Shown here: positions 1 through 10,600 of the stretch, in pieces
How positions within the stretch are numbered: the stretch's first letter is position 1
Layout: the number at the start of each line of letters is the position of its first letter
From: Cheilinus undulatus
Taxonomy: Eukaryota; Chordata; Actinopteri; Labriformes; Labridae
Length of the DNA: 64,000 nucleotides
Direction of reading: 5' to 3'
NCBI RefSeq assembly: GCF_018320785.1
Contig: NC_054873.1
Coordinates: 20,550,196-20,614,195, forward strand
Made by a program: the position numbers and the translations under genes
Notes under the pieces: model-generated
Databases searched by the model: none
What the model was told of the DNA's origin: nothing
Seen by the model: the letters and a program-made list of their open reading frames with translations, nothing else

Positions 1-794
1 CAAATGATAAACTATACGTCCTGTTTTCTTGAAATGCATGACTATGAACTTATAAGAACTAAAAGTGGTTAAAAGGTGGTGACAAAACTTGCCAGTCTGG
101 AGTATGCTGTTGTTGTTTTGAGCGGTGAAGCAGCTGTTTTTAGTACGCAGTGAACTGGGTGTCATGCAGTGTGTGACAGGAGCAGCTGCACACATTTGAG
201 GTAATGACGTTGTGTGTCTTAGCGCTTTACATTGGCACAAAACTGGCCCGGTCTAACGCTGAGATGCTTACGAGAGCATGGATGGCAAAAGTCAGCTGCT
301 GGATTTGTGAACAGCCACTGCACCCGGCAAACCCTCCCGGAATCTGGTGACTCTGTCATCATATTTTCTCAGTCAAACAGGAAGCTGATGGATGTTGTTT
401 GTTTATTTGCAGATTTAGAACTGATGTCATAATAATTATGATATTTGGCTGCAGGTGTGGAGTCCCCTCCTGTTATAGATTTTCTGCCATTTTAACAAAC
501 CAGATGAAGGTCTAGTACTGAGACATTGAAAATTTTTTTTTTTTTGCAACATAGTCAGTGTGCAAGTTTGCCTGCAGATTGAGAAAATGTAAACATGGGC
601 TGTTTCTTTGCATACTGCAAAGTTTTATTTGCCAACTACCCCGTAACGGTTTTGCACCCACTATTAATTATGTGATAAAAACAGTCAATCTGGTTTCCAA
701 GAGTGTGGTTTGCCTTTTTAAGTTATGACAAAGCATTACAGTTGATTTTAGAATATATCATGACAATGTAAAAACCCTCCAAATGAGCTTTAAA
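1..794. other. Non-coding left edge
   Basis: No exon, RNA gene or repeat that I recognise. Only short A/T-rich runs are visible, for example a T tract near 533-545. Later slc27a2 exons would have to lie on the minus strand in this direction, but no AMP-binding signature is readable here on either strand. Confidence 0.5.
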
Positions 795-796
795 TA

Positions 797-1725
797 CACT
801 GCCTGGCCAAAGAAAAAGTCGCCACCAAAAAAAGGTCACACACTCTAATATTTCGTTGGACCGCCTTTAGCTTTGATTACAGCATGCATTCGCTGTGGCA
901 TTGTTTCGATAAGCTTCTGCAATGTCTCAACATTTATTTCCATCCAGTGTGTTGCATTAGTTTTTCACCAAGATCTTGTTTTGACAATGGGAGAGTCTGA
1001 CCACTGCGCAAAGCCTTCTCCAGCACATCCCAAAGATTCTCAATGGGGTTAGGGTCTGGACTCTGTGGTAGCCAATCCATGTGTGAAAATGATGTCTCAT
1101 GCTCCCTGAACCACTCTTTCACAATTTGATCCCAATGAATCCTGGCATTGTCATCTTGGAATATGCCCGTGCCATTAGGGAAGAAAAAATCCATTGATGG
1201 AATAACCTGGTCATTCAGTATATTCAGGTAGTCAGCTGACCTCATTCTTTGGGCACATAATGTTGCTGAACCTAGACCTGACCAACTGCAGCAACCCCAG
1301 ATCATAGCACTGCCCCCACAGGCTTGTACAGTAGGCACTAGGCATGATGGGTGCATCACTTCACCTGCTTCTCTTCTTACCCTGATACGCCCATCACTCT
1401 GGAACAGGGTAAATCTGGACTCATCAGACCACATGACCTTCTTCCATTCCTCCAGAGTCCAATCTTTATGTTCCCTTGCAAACTGAAGCCGTTTTTGCAT
1501 GCCAATGATTTGACCCTTCTTAAACGGACTAACATCTTTTCCACAGGACGTGTCTTTCGACATGGTTGTTTAAGAAATGAGAAGTTACTCATTGCATCAG
1601 CTGGGATTAAATAACTTGTTGACAGCTGAAAGATAATCGCCCATGCAGTAATTATTCAATAGGAGGCTTGAACCTATTTGCTTAGTTAAATCCAGTTGGT
1701 GACTTTTTTTTTTGGCCAGGCAGTG
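797..1725 (-). mobile_element. Tc1/mariner-family DNA transposon with terminal inverted repeats
   Basis: The ends are inverted copies of about 28 bp, starting CACTGCCTGGCCAAAG on the left and mirrored as TTTGGCCAGGCAGTG on the right. They are flanked by TA dinucleotides at 795-796 and 1726-1727, the target-site duplication expected for Tc1/mariner. The body, about 930 bp, holds a minus-strand transposase reading frame. It is shorter than a full Tc1 element (about 1.2-1.6 kb) because the region for the N-terminal helix-turn-helix domain is missing, so it looks like an internally deleted, non-autonomous copy. Confidence 0.9.
934..1563 (-). pseudogene. Tc1-like transposase, catalytic part only (209 aa open frame)
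   Basis: The frame keeps the DDE catalytic core: first Asp in WSDESRF, second Asp in FQDDNARIH, and Glu in [11 protein letters not shown]. The usual paired helix-turn-helix DNA-binding region is absent and the frame opens only shortly before the core, so the product could not bind its ends in the normal way. By hand count, 36 residues separate the second Asp (the one before Asn) and the Glu, instead of the 34 of canonical Tc1. This points to a DD36E-type lineage rather than classical Tc1. The core itself has no stop. Confidence 0.85.
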
Positions 1726-2156
1726 TATGAAGCAGAGAATTTAAAGATTTCTTTCATTAGTTTTTGTGGAAAAAAACTGTTTGATAAGGGTCATATTTTA
1801 GGTGGAAAAGGGAGGAGAAAATGACAGCTGAAGATGTGGACTTGTGAATGGTTTCTGTAGGTGTTTTTCTGTAGTGTCTTTTAGGCTGACATAAAAAGTT
1901 CATGTGTTTCAATTGATTTTGTAACATGCATGGTAAATTCTTTGAATTTCAGAGAGCCAGACACTGGTGGAGGATTACCCTGGACTTTAACTTTTGACAA
2001 GAAAAAAGGGGCGTGAACCAATTTTAACTTCAGTCAGATAAACTTCATAATCCTTCTTATTAGGTCGTTTAATTGGTCTAAAAATACGTTTTAAATGCCC
2101 CAGGAAAAATTTCTGCGTGAAATTTAAGTGTTCATAGAGTTCTGGATAAAGTTTAC

Positions 2157-2616
2157 CTTCAGCAGCCACCAGAGCCCTGGCACCGCTGCATTTGAAGCAG
2201 TGTAACAGAGACTTGGATCTGATGTTGTAGTTGAGTAGAGCAGCGGGACATCCGATCTTCTGCAAACCGAACCACAGCCACAAAAACGTGGGCTCATTCC
2301 CGATAAACAAAGCGACCGTGTCTCCTCCTTTAACACGTCCACTCTGCAGCAGAGCTCTGGCCGCTTTGTTACTGAGCTCATCGGCGTCCAGGTAGGTAAA
2401 AGTCTCGTCTTTGTAACGTAGGTACGGCTTGTGTGGCTGCGCCTTCACCGTGTCTGCAAACTGGTCCACCAAGACGTAGTTTGTCTGCATGACCGCCTGG
2501 ATGCGTTGCTTGATTTTCCATCTTGTGAGCACGTGTTGACAATCCTGGAAAAAATAACTACGGGGAAACAGAAAGACAAAAAACCCCACAGCTGCTAGAA
2601 GTAATAAGATTAGCAT
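2157..2616 (-). CDS. slc27a2: Very long-chain acyl-CoA synthetase / fatty acid transport protein 2, first coding exon (partial gene)
   Basis: SLC27A2 is an ER/peroxisomal acyl-CoA synthetase that activates very long-chain fatty acids and bile acids and aids fatty-acid uptake. The exon encodes an N-terminal hydrophobic segment (MLILLLLAAVGFFVFLFP) followed by YFFQD, then QPHKPYLRYKDETFTY, GDTVALFIGNEP, WLWFGLQKIGC and LNYNIRSKSLLHCF, which match the FATP2 N-terminus closely. I chose the Met at 2616 because it aligns with the human start; the frame is open for 42 more codons upstream, from 2742, without similarity. The exon probably ends at a GTAAAC donor (2155-2156) after LVAAE. The AMP-binding motif exons are not in the window and should lie to the left. 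FATP6 is the alternative paralogue, but LNYNIR...LLHCF favours FATP2, as does linkage to atp8b4. Confidence 0.85.
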
Positions 2617-4020
2617 GATGACATGTAAACTGCACAGCGGAGCGAAGTGAATGGCATGAGACAGTTTGACATAGGAGAAGAAGTAGTGGGACAAAAAGAG
2701 GAGGAGGAGCACAGACCTTATCAAGAGGTAGTAACCCTTCACCCAGTAAGCTTTGACAACATGTTATAAAGTTACAGAACAACTAGGGATTGGAAATCAA
2801 AGATCTACAGAATGCAAAACCGATGAAAGTTATTCTTAAGTTGCCGGGATGTCCCGTGTTTCAAACTAAATTGAGAGGTTTAGTTGAGGGACGTCCTTTA
2901 ACTGGACGACAAATATCAAAATGATCCCTAGATCATCTGACACAGCGAGTATCCCATCATAAACTGATGGTGCCCCCACCAGTCATCATTACACCTACAG
3001 CATCAGATAAGGTCCGTCCATGGATGGTGTTGTTGACTTCAAGCGCCCAAGTGAGGATAAAATGATGTATAAACCTGCAAAAATGCATTGACTTTGCAGC
3101 TGCAACAAGCAAGAGGAAAAAGAAAGACGTGAGTTGAGTCAAAGAAAGCCTTCTAGCTTCATGTTGTCAGGATTCATTTACAGTAGGAGACTGAGGTGAG
3201 CATGACCTCACACAGCATGCTGCTACAGAGAAGAATAATGAGGCTTTGCCATCAGTGCATTTTTGTTACAAAATAACAGCTTGAAGCTTTCATGGGCAGT
3301 TAAAAACATTTTAAATAATGGGAACTTTTTTGTCATGCCCCTAGTTTAGATTTTACATTTCATTGTAAGGTTCCAACCTGCTGCTGTCATGTATGAGTTA
3401 ATGTCCCTTACGATAGCTTAATTTTGTCTTTGGGTGTCACAATAACAGAGTGAGGCATGTTTAGTCCTGGTTTCATCACTTTTGGTTGTATTTAAGTATT
3501 CACATGAAGGTCTGTGATATAGTTTGGCAGTAAATGGGTCCTTTTGGGGGGAAAAAAGTTAATACGCACTTCCTCCTTTACATAACATTCACATCGTACA
3601 AAACAGTCATGGCACTTCAAACAATATACTTTGTTCCTTATTTGGCACTGAAGAAGTTGGCAGCCCTGGTTACAGATTTGTCTCTGGAAATTTTATATTT
3701 CTGTCTTTATGAAATGTCAGAAAACAAGTAATGCACCTTTTTTTTCCTCAAAGGAGCTTTAAGAAAGATGCAAAAAATCTGCCAGTATTGTTTGCAGTTA
3801 CTTTTGTGAAAATCAATATAACAGTAATATGATTTTAGCTTTTAAAACATGCATTTCCTAAAAATGACTTTTTGGCTTAATCTCTAAGGTAGTGAATATA
3901 ATTCCACTGGTGCTACAAGACTATGCTAATGCTAGTGTCTGAATTTAAATAGTTATGCAGGATTTGCAAGACAAGCTCAGCTCTTATGACAAATACATTA
4001 TTCACTTACATTTTTTATAT
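2617..4020. other. Intergenic: slc27a2 upstream region and cep152 downstream flank
   Basis: No further exon could be supported. The slc27a2 promoter and any 5' untranslated exon should lie here, since both genes are on the minus strand, but no TATA box or CpG cluster stands out. Small open frames (2957-3142 minus, 3534-3731 plus) show no recognisable protein. Confidence 0.45.
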
Positions 4021-4024
4021 AACA

Positions 4025-4064
4025 TTTATTAAAAGTACTAAAACAGAGTACAAAAACATTTATT
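4025..4064 (-). terminator. cep152: cep152 candidate polyadenylation signals
   Basis: Two AATAAA hexamers on the minus strand (plus-strand TTTATT at 4025-4030 and 4059-4064) lie about 640 bp downstream of the cep152 stop codon. No better signal is closer, so the 3' UTR likely ends near 4000. Confidence 0.5.
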
Positions 4065-4697
4065 AACCATACACAGCATTACCTTTTAAAATAATATAAA
4101 ATATTTCATAACACAAAAGCACAGACACACACAAATTTTAATGGCTCTGATCACAGAGAGAGGGAAACAGCACAGCAGAGAGACATAAGCTCTGTATTAA
4201 CATGAACCATGTCTAGATTTCAGTAGGTTGGTATCAGGGTTGGACCTCAATATTTCATATTAAGTGTTAACAGGTTACAGTGTTGGCAGCACAGCTGTGT
4301 TTGATCTCAAAGTGTTTTTCTTTGCACTGGCTCGTGATGAAAGTGTTATACCTAAGAAAACACACAATTGAGAAGACAAACCTGAGGCATTTATGCTAAA
4401 ACTGGAAGATGTTTGTGAAGTGAAATAACAATGAACTCATCAACACCTTTCCTACAAAAGGCACTTGTTGATTCCAAGGCACTGCAACAGCTCTCTGTTT
4501 AGGATTTATAGCAAAAAAGTCAATCATTTCCTAAGTCACATTCACACAAACACTGCAGGTAGCTACCAGACCAAAGGTTCTACATTATGTAAACTTCAAA
4601 CACAACATTAAAGGCACCATGTGTAGAGATAACTGAAAAGGTTGTAACAGATATGAACATGTTTCCCTACCTCACTTCATGCCTGCCCTTCATTTTG

Positions 4698-7600
4698 TCA
4701 CTTGTGTTGGTAGAAAGGACTGTCAAAACCACTGTCCTGCTGCTGCCGCTGCCTCAGCTCAGAGAAAACAGGCCGTGAACAAACTCCCTGGTTCTTCTCA
4801 CTCTCAGAGCCAGGGGTAGGCTCTCTGTGTAAACTCAGCTTTGTATTGGGAAAGTTCTGGATCTGAGGGGTCCTTTGGGGGATTTCATTATATACAGTCA
4901 ATTCAGAAACGTCCGGAGTGAGACCACCAAACTCTCCCAAGTCACCAGCTGATGTAGAAGAAACAGAAATAAGCTTCACAGATTCAACTTTGCATCCCGT
5001 GTTGGAAAGTCTAGAAACCTGAAAGCCTATTTCTGAGTCACTGCTGGTCATGCTCCAGTCAGCCCATCTCTCGTCTCTGACAGGAGCCTCTGAAATAACC
5101 AGTGGCTGTTGCTGTGAGTCTTTGGGGTTATCTCCCTGCAGGTACAGCTCCCTGCTCTTACTCCTCACAGATGCATCCACAAAACCCACCTGGGATGAGG
5201 AGGGGATCTGTTGAAAAGGTTTAAAAGGACGGGGGTGTGAGTGAGAAGAAGTTTGGATTTTAAGCCCTGGATATCCTGAGGCCTCCCCCTTCCTGGAGGC
5301 AGAAATGTCCTGGTGACTTAAAGGTTTAGTTCTTGCTGCAGTGGTTTGTTTCTGCTCTGAATCTGCAGATGTCTTTTCCCTCTGGCATGCGTCCTCAGGC
5401 CTAATGTCAGGAAGTTCAGGCAGTGTTGACGGGGTCTTAGTGGAACCTGTGTGTCTACCTGGAGGGCAGTCAGCAGCTGTCAAACAACCTGCCAACACAA
5501 AAACAGATACAAACACCATTGATATATGAAGAAAATACAACAGTTCATCATGTCTGCAGACAAGGACTCACTTTGTAAACAGTTCTTTCCAGATTTACTC
5601 TTGACTGGGGTCTCCAGCACTTTAGCCATGGCTGCCAGCTTGCTTGCAGCGTTCATTATTTTCTTTTCAGCTCTACAGAAGACAGAAGGATCAATACAAT
5701 TACCACAAAAAGAAAGGGTGAGGAAAGCTAACAAGTTTAGAACAATTACAGCCTCTTGCCCTGTAGTCTTTCCTCCGTCCTCCAGTAACTCCTGCAGACA
5801 AGTCAGATAATAGCGCCGCATTTTCCTGGCCGTGTCCTGCCTCTCCCTCTGCACCTCTGTACGGATCATCTCTGCTGCTCGCTCCCGGCTCTCCTGGAGG
5901 TACCTCAGCATGTCTCCTGCCAGGAAAACACAAATATGAGCTGTGCTTTTACAGTTTGTATCTATACAAGAGCATGTCTTCACAAGATTTTGTCGAGACA
6001 AACATGCATCATGTAGTACTTTTTACCAAGAATGGTAAAAACTGCCATGCGTAGTATTAAAAGCTACTGTTGTCTCGACTGAAAACTTCCTTTATCCTAC
6101 CAGAGGATGTAACCTTGAGTAAATATTTTTGTAACCAACCTCTGATCTTTTCCACAGTCATCAGGTATTGCTTCTTCATCTCCTCCAACCCTTGCTGAAG
6201 ATTCTGTTGCTGTTCAGAGCTTCTGTAAGCGAAAACAAATAAACTAGAGTATTTCAGGCAGTCAGGAAGGATGAAATAGAACGTAAGGTTACGTATGTAA
6301 CCATGGTTCTCTGAATCCCAGCCAGAGCACTAAGTCATTCAAAATCCTTGTGATCTTGCGAGAAGATTCCCAAGGAACTGATTCCCTGATGACACCAGAA
6401 GATATAGGCTGTTCGGATCAGCAGGTGTCACTTTGTTGGTATAGCAACTCAACCTGTGCATGTGCGATGTGTTATCCAGTGCTTGAAGCACAACCTCTGA
6501 TTCATCCAAGAATTACAGAACCATGGTTACATGTGTAACCTTACGTTTTAAGGGCTTTAGGCCCCTTATATCCAGTGAATGACAATCTTAATGTTTCAGA
6601 ATACCAAGACATTTTGGACAATGCTATGCTTCCAACTTTGTGGCAACAAAGTGGGGAAGGCGTCCAACAGAGTGGAAACTGTTAAAGCTGCAGACTCGTT
6701 ATTTAAGGACATGTATTTGAATACAATGTCATTACAGTCCCTGTTGGTGTAATGGTCAGGTGGATGAATACTTTTGTCTATATACTGTATTGCTGAGTGT
6801 GGAGGTTGAAAAGTGGAGAAAAAAAAGTGTTCTATCAGGCGTGGCAGCATAATTATATTTTACCCTGGATTTTTGAGTTTATGTATTTTTTCTTTAGACA
6901 ACTTAAGAAAAACTTGCCTTTGAGCAGACTAATGGCAGAAATGACAAGACATACTGCCTAGCTCTGCTGCTCATGTTTCTTGAAATAATTAGTCTTTTAA
7001 TAACACTACACTCCAAGCAGTTTATTTACATAGATTATAGCACTGTTTTCTTTAAATGTTTGTTTTAGAAATGTGTGAGAAAAGCTTTCAAAAAGTGGTG
7101 CTGCCAGTCTGCTCTATTCAGTGAGCACAAAGTGAAATAGTAACCACACAGACATGGAGGAAAAAGAAGAAAGAAAAGAAGCAAGGATGTAGTATACTTC
7201 CAAACGCTAATACTGCAGCAGAAGTAGTTAGGTTTTATCCTAGAAAGAAGGCAGAAATTAATATTTGGTGAAATAACCCAGTTTTTTTTAAACTATAGCT
7301 TGTAACAGTTAACAGAAACACCAACAACCTATAGAGTAAAAGATCGATATTTTCCATAACAGATATTTTCACTGTGGTCTCTGTTTATTGGAGCTGTGTA
7401 CCAAAGACTGAGTATATAACGCCATTGAAATACTAATTTGATTTTAATGTCTTGAAAAAAATTGATTTGGATGTTTCTAAAACATCAAAACAAACATGTC
7501 AACGATGAAGATAAACTAGCAAATCAAAAATAAAATATTTGATGGTTTAGTTGTTCAATATGTTTTATATTAAGTTTATAACTTAAAATGTTTTCCATAT

Positions 7601-10600
7601 TCAGGAAGCCGAAGAAAATTTGGGTCACTTGAAAGAACGAAAGGAGAATAAATACATGTCTGATTAATGTTTGACAAACTTGTAAGGTTACCCCAGATTA
7701 ACACAACAGTAACTGGCCTTTGAACCAAAGGTTAAAAATGATGAAACTACACAAACCCTGCTGATTCTTTAGCTCTCTTCACTTCCTCCAGCAGCTTCAG
7801 ATGTTCCTCCTTCGCCTTTTGTAAGCTGCTTTCATGTTCATCTATAACGAACAGCATTATACACCATTATCACAGGCACTAAGATAAATGTGTCATTTTA
7901 ATAAATCCACTCAAATTACAAAGAAATACTTGGCTGCTTTAAAAACCTTTCAGATGCTGCATGGCAGTCTTGTGCTCTCTAACGCTGTGCTGGAACTGTC
8001 GACAGGCTTTCTCCAAATTTCTCTGGAGTTCCTGATTCTTCTTCTGCACTTTACTTACAGCTTCAGTGCATTCTTTCCTGCAACAAACTTGCTCTTTCCT
8101 CTGAGACAAACAGCCTAAAAGCAACAATACAGCAACATCAGGGGCAATGAATGATGAATTATATACATCAGATGTTGTTCAGATTAAAGAGTGCATCACA
8201 TACTTTGAATTTTGTTGATTTCTTTTTCATGTTGTTGCTGTGTTTCCTTTATCACATTACTCAGTCTCTCCTCACTTATCTGTGGGGGCATAAATGAAAC
8301 AAATAAAAATTGAAACTCAGACATTGATTTTCTGAATGACTGACAAATCAAAACATTAATTTCACTTTCCGACTTGAGATCAATTTAAAACACCTTACTT
8401 TCTTCCACTCCTTTTTGGCTTGAGATACTGCTTTGTGGACTGTTCCTTTACAGAATGTTTGGATGATCTGTACAATTGTGTCATCTGATGACGCCCCAGT
8501 GCTTCTCCTGGTGCCATCAATCACCTGCTGATCTGTTTTGGGATCCCTGTGAAGTTTGTCCTCAATCTCTGTCAGACAAGTCTGAAGCTCTGCTACAAAT
8601 TCCTCTCTTGTCTTTTGTCTCTGAGCCTGCTCTCTCTCTGCAGTCTGACATCTCCATTCCTCCTCTCTGGCCTGTAAAGTTTGCTGTAGCTTGGCCTCCA
8701 TCTGCAGCAGCAGCTCTTTCCTCTGAAGGTCAGCCTCCTCCCTGGCATGCTGCAAAGAAAACTCCAGCTTTTTGCGCTGCTCTTGCAGCTTGTTTTGGTA
8801 CACCTGCTCAGTGCAGGCCTTGATGACAGAGACCTCCTGCTGTTTGTCTCGGTTCCAGACTGCTCTAGCTCCAGCCAGCTCAGCCTTCAGTAGGGCAGTT
8901 TGCTCTCTGTTCATTTGCTCCAGCTGGCTCTGAAGGGCTGCCACCTCCTCTTGGAGCTCTTCCATCCTCTGAGTCCCAGAGCTCTGTTCCTCTAACTCCT
9001 TCCTGTATTTCTTATGACATTGCTCCTCTGCCTCCTTCAGGGCCAGGGATACCTGTGACATCAAAATTGAGGGCAACATATAATTACAAAAGAAATGCTA
9101 AGACAGCAGTGGTAATAAGAGTTAAAACCTTGTCATACCTGTTGTTCTTTGTGTTGTTCCCATTTCTCTCTTTCTGTCTGGAGTGCAGCTTGGTATTCTG
9201 GCAGTGAAGTCAAATCCTCAATCCAGCGATTGTAGGCTCTGGTTACTGCACCTTCGACCTGAACAAAATCATTTATGTCAGCTTCTAATTTTCTAAGCTC
9301 TACTTAAGGTAAAGCCTGCAAAATGTTTGAGGAATGAAAAACAAAATAATGAAGAAGAAATAACAAACACGTTTTACTCTAAAAGATGTCAGAAAAACCC
9401 CTTAGCAGGACACAAAGGATTAAACAGACTCCTGTTTGTGCCAATTAAAAAAAGGACAGCAGCACTTTGGCGAAGTGGCACAGAAGAAGCCAGGTCAACC
9501 CACTGACCTGTCTGGCCATGTCCTCCAGGTGTTTCTCGTGCAGCTCTCTCTGAACTTTTTTTCTGGCTTCCTCCACAGCTTTGAATTTCACTTTGTCAGC
9601 CTCCAGTTTCAACTGTTGTTTCTGGGCACTGAGCCTCAAGTCCATTTCAGAAACAGTAATTGTCTCATTGCTGTCCTCATAATGATCTGTCTGACAGGCC
9701 GTCTCAGCACTATCTCTGTCCCTCTCTCTTCCAGTCTCCTCCAGCCTCTGGGCCCAGGTTTCCTCCACCTGCACAGAAGCAGTGCAGACATTAATGGGTA
9801 AATAACATAGGAATCTGAGCTTTGTCTATTGGAAAATCATACCTTTTGCAGTTCTTTCTTTCTCTCTTGTGACCACACATCCTTAAGCTGGTTTAATGAG
9901 GCCTGATGCTGAGCTTCTAGCTCTGCCCTCAGTTTCACTACAGCTGAATCAGTCTCTTCTCGCAGCTTTTGCTAGAAACAACATTAATCATAAATCAATC
10001 AATTCACAAGTACACAGCTTTTTCTACAGTCAGCAAAAACTTGCTGATAAGAATCAAAACAGAACAAAATGTTGCATGTTCATGGCAAAAAAATAAATAA
10101 ATAAATAATAATGTCATCATTCTCAGGATTTCCTTCCCTGACATGCCAAATAGACTGTTTCATAGTTTTGTGGCATTTAAGAGAGAGATCTTTGAGGATG
10201 ACTGGATGAACGTTCTGTTTATGTCATTCATTACCAGCCAATCTGAGAAACAAAACATATGATATAGTAGGCATACTCCAGCACAGGGAGTAAACTACAA
10301 AAGGTCAACAGGCAGCCCATATCTTTTTCAACTAACAGGGGAGCCAGTTGGTGAAGAAAACTCATCCCAAAGCCAGTTGGGAGAAGAGCAACAACTTCTT
10401 TTCCACCAAGAAAACCAAGTGCGATTCTTTGGTCTTTTGTTTGAATGAAGACATGCTCAGTTCTGGTAAAAATGTTGTTATAACTGCATCCAAGCTGATC
10501 TCTTAACCGGTTGCCACTGTTTACAGGTGCAACTAAACCTGCTTGTATTGCCTGTTTCTTCTTAATGGTGCTGATTGGTTGATTCATTTTCTGAGTACAA

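Noticed and set aside
2617-2742. Upstream extension of the slc27a2 frame to a Met at 2742
   Set aside because: The extra 42 residues are unlike any FATP N-terminus, whereas the Met at 2616 aligns with the human start.
8476-8823. 115-codon plus-strand open frame
   Set aside because: Antisense shadow of the large coiled-coil exon of cep152 (8399-9052).
9436-9801. 121-codon plus-strand open frame
   Set aside because: Antisense shadow of the cep152 exon at 9508-9768.
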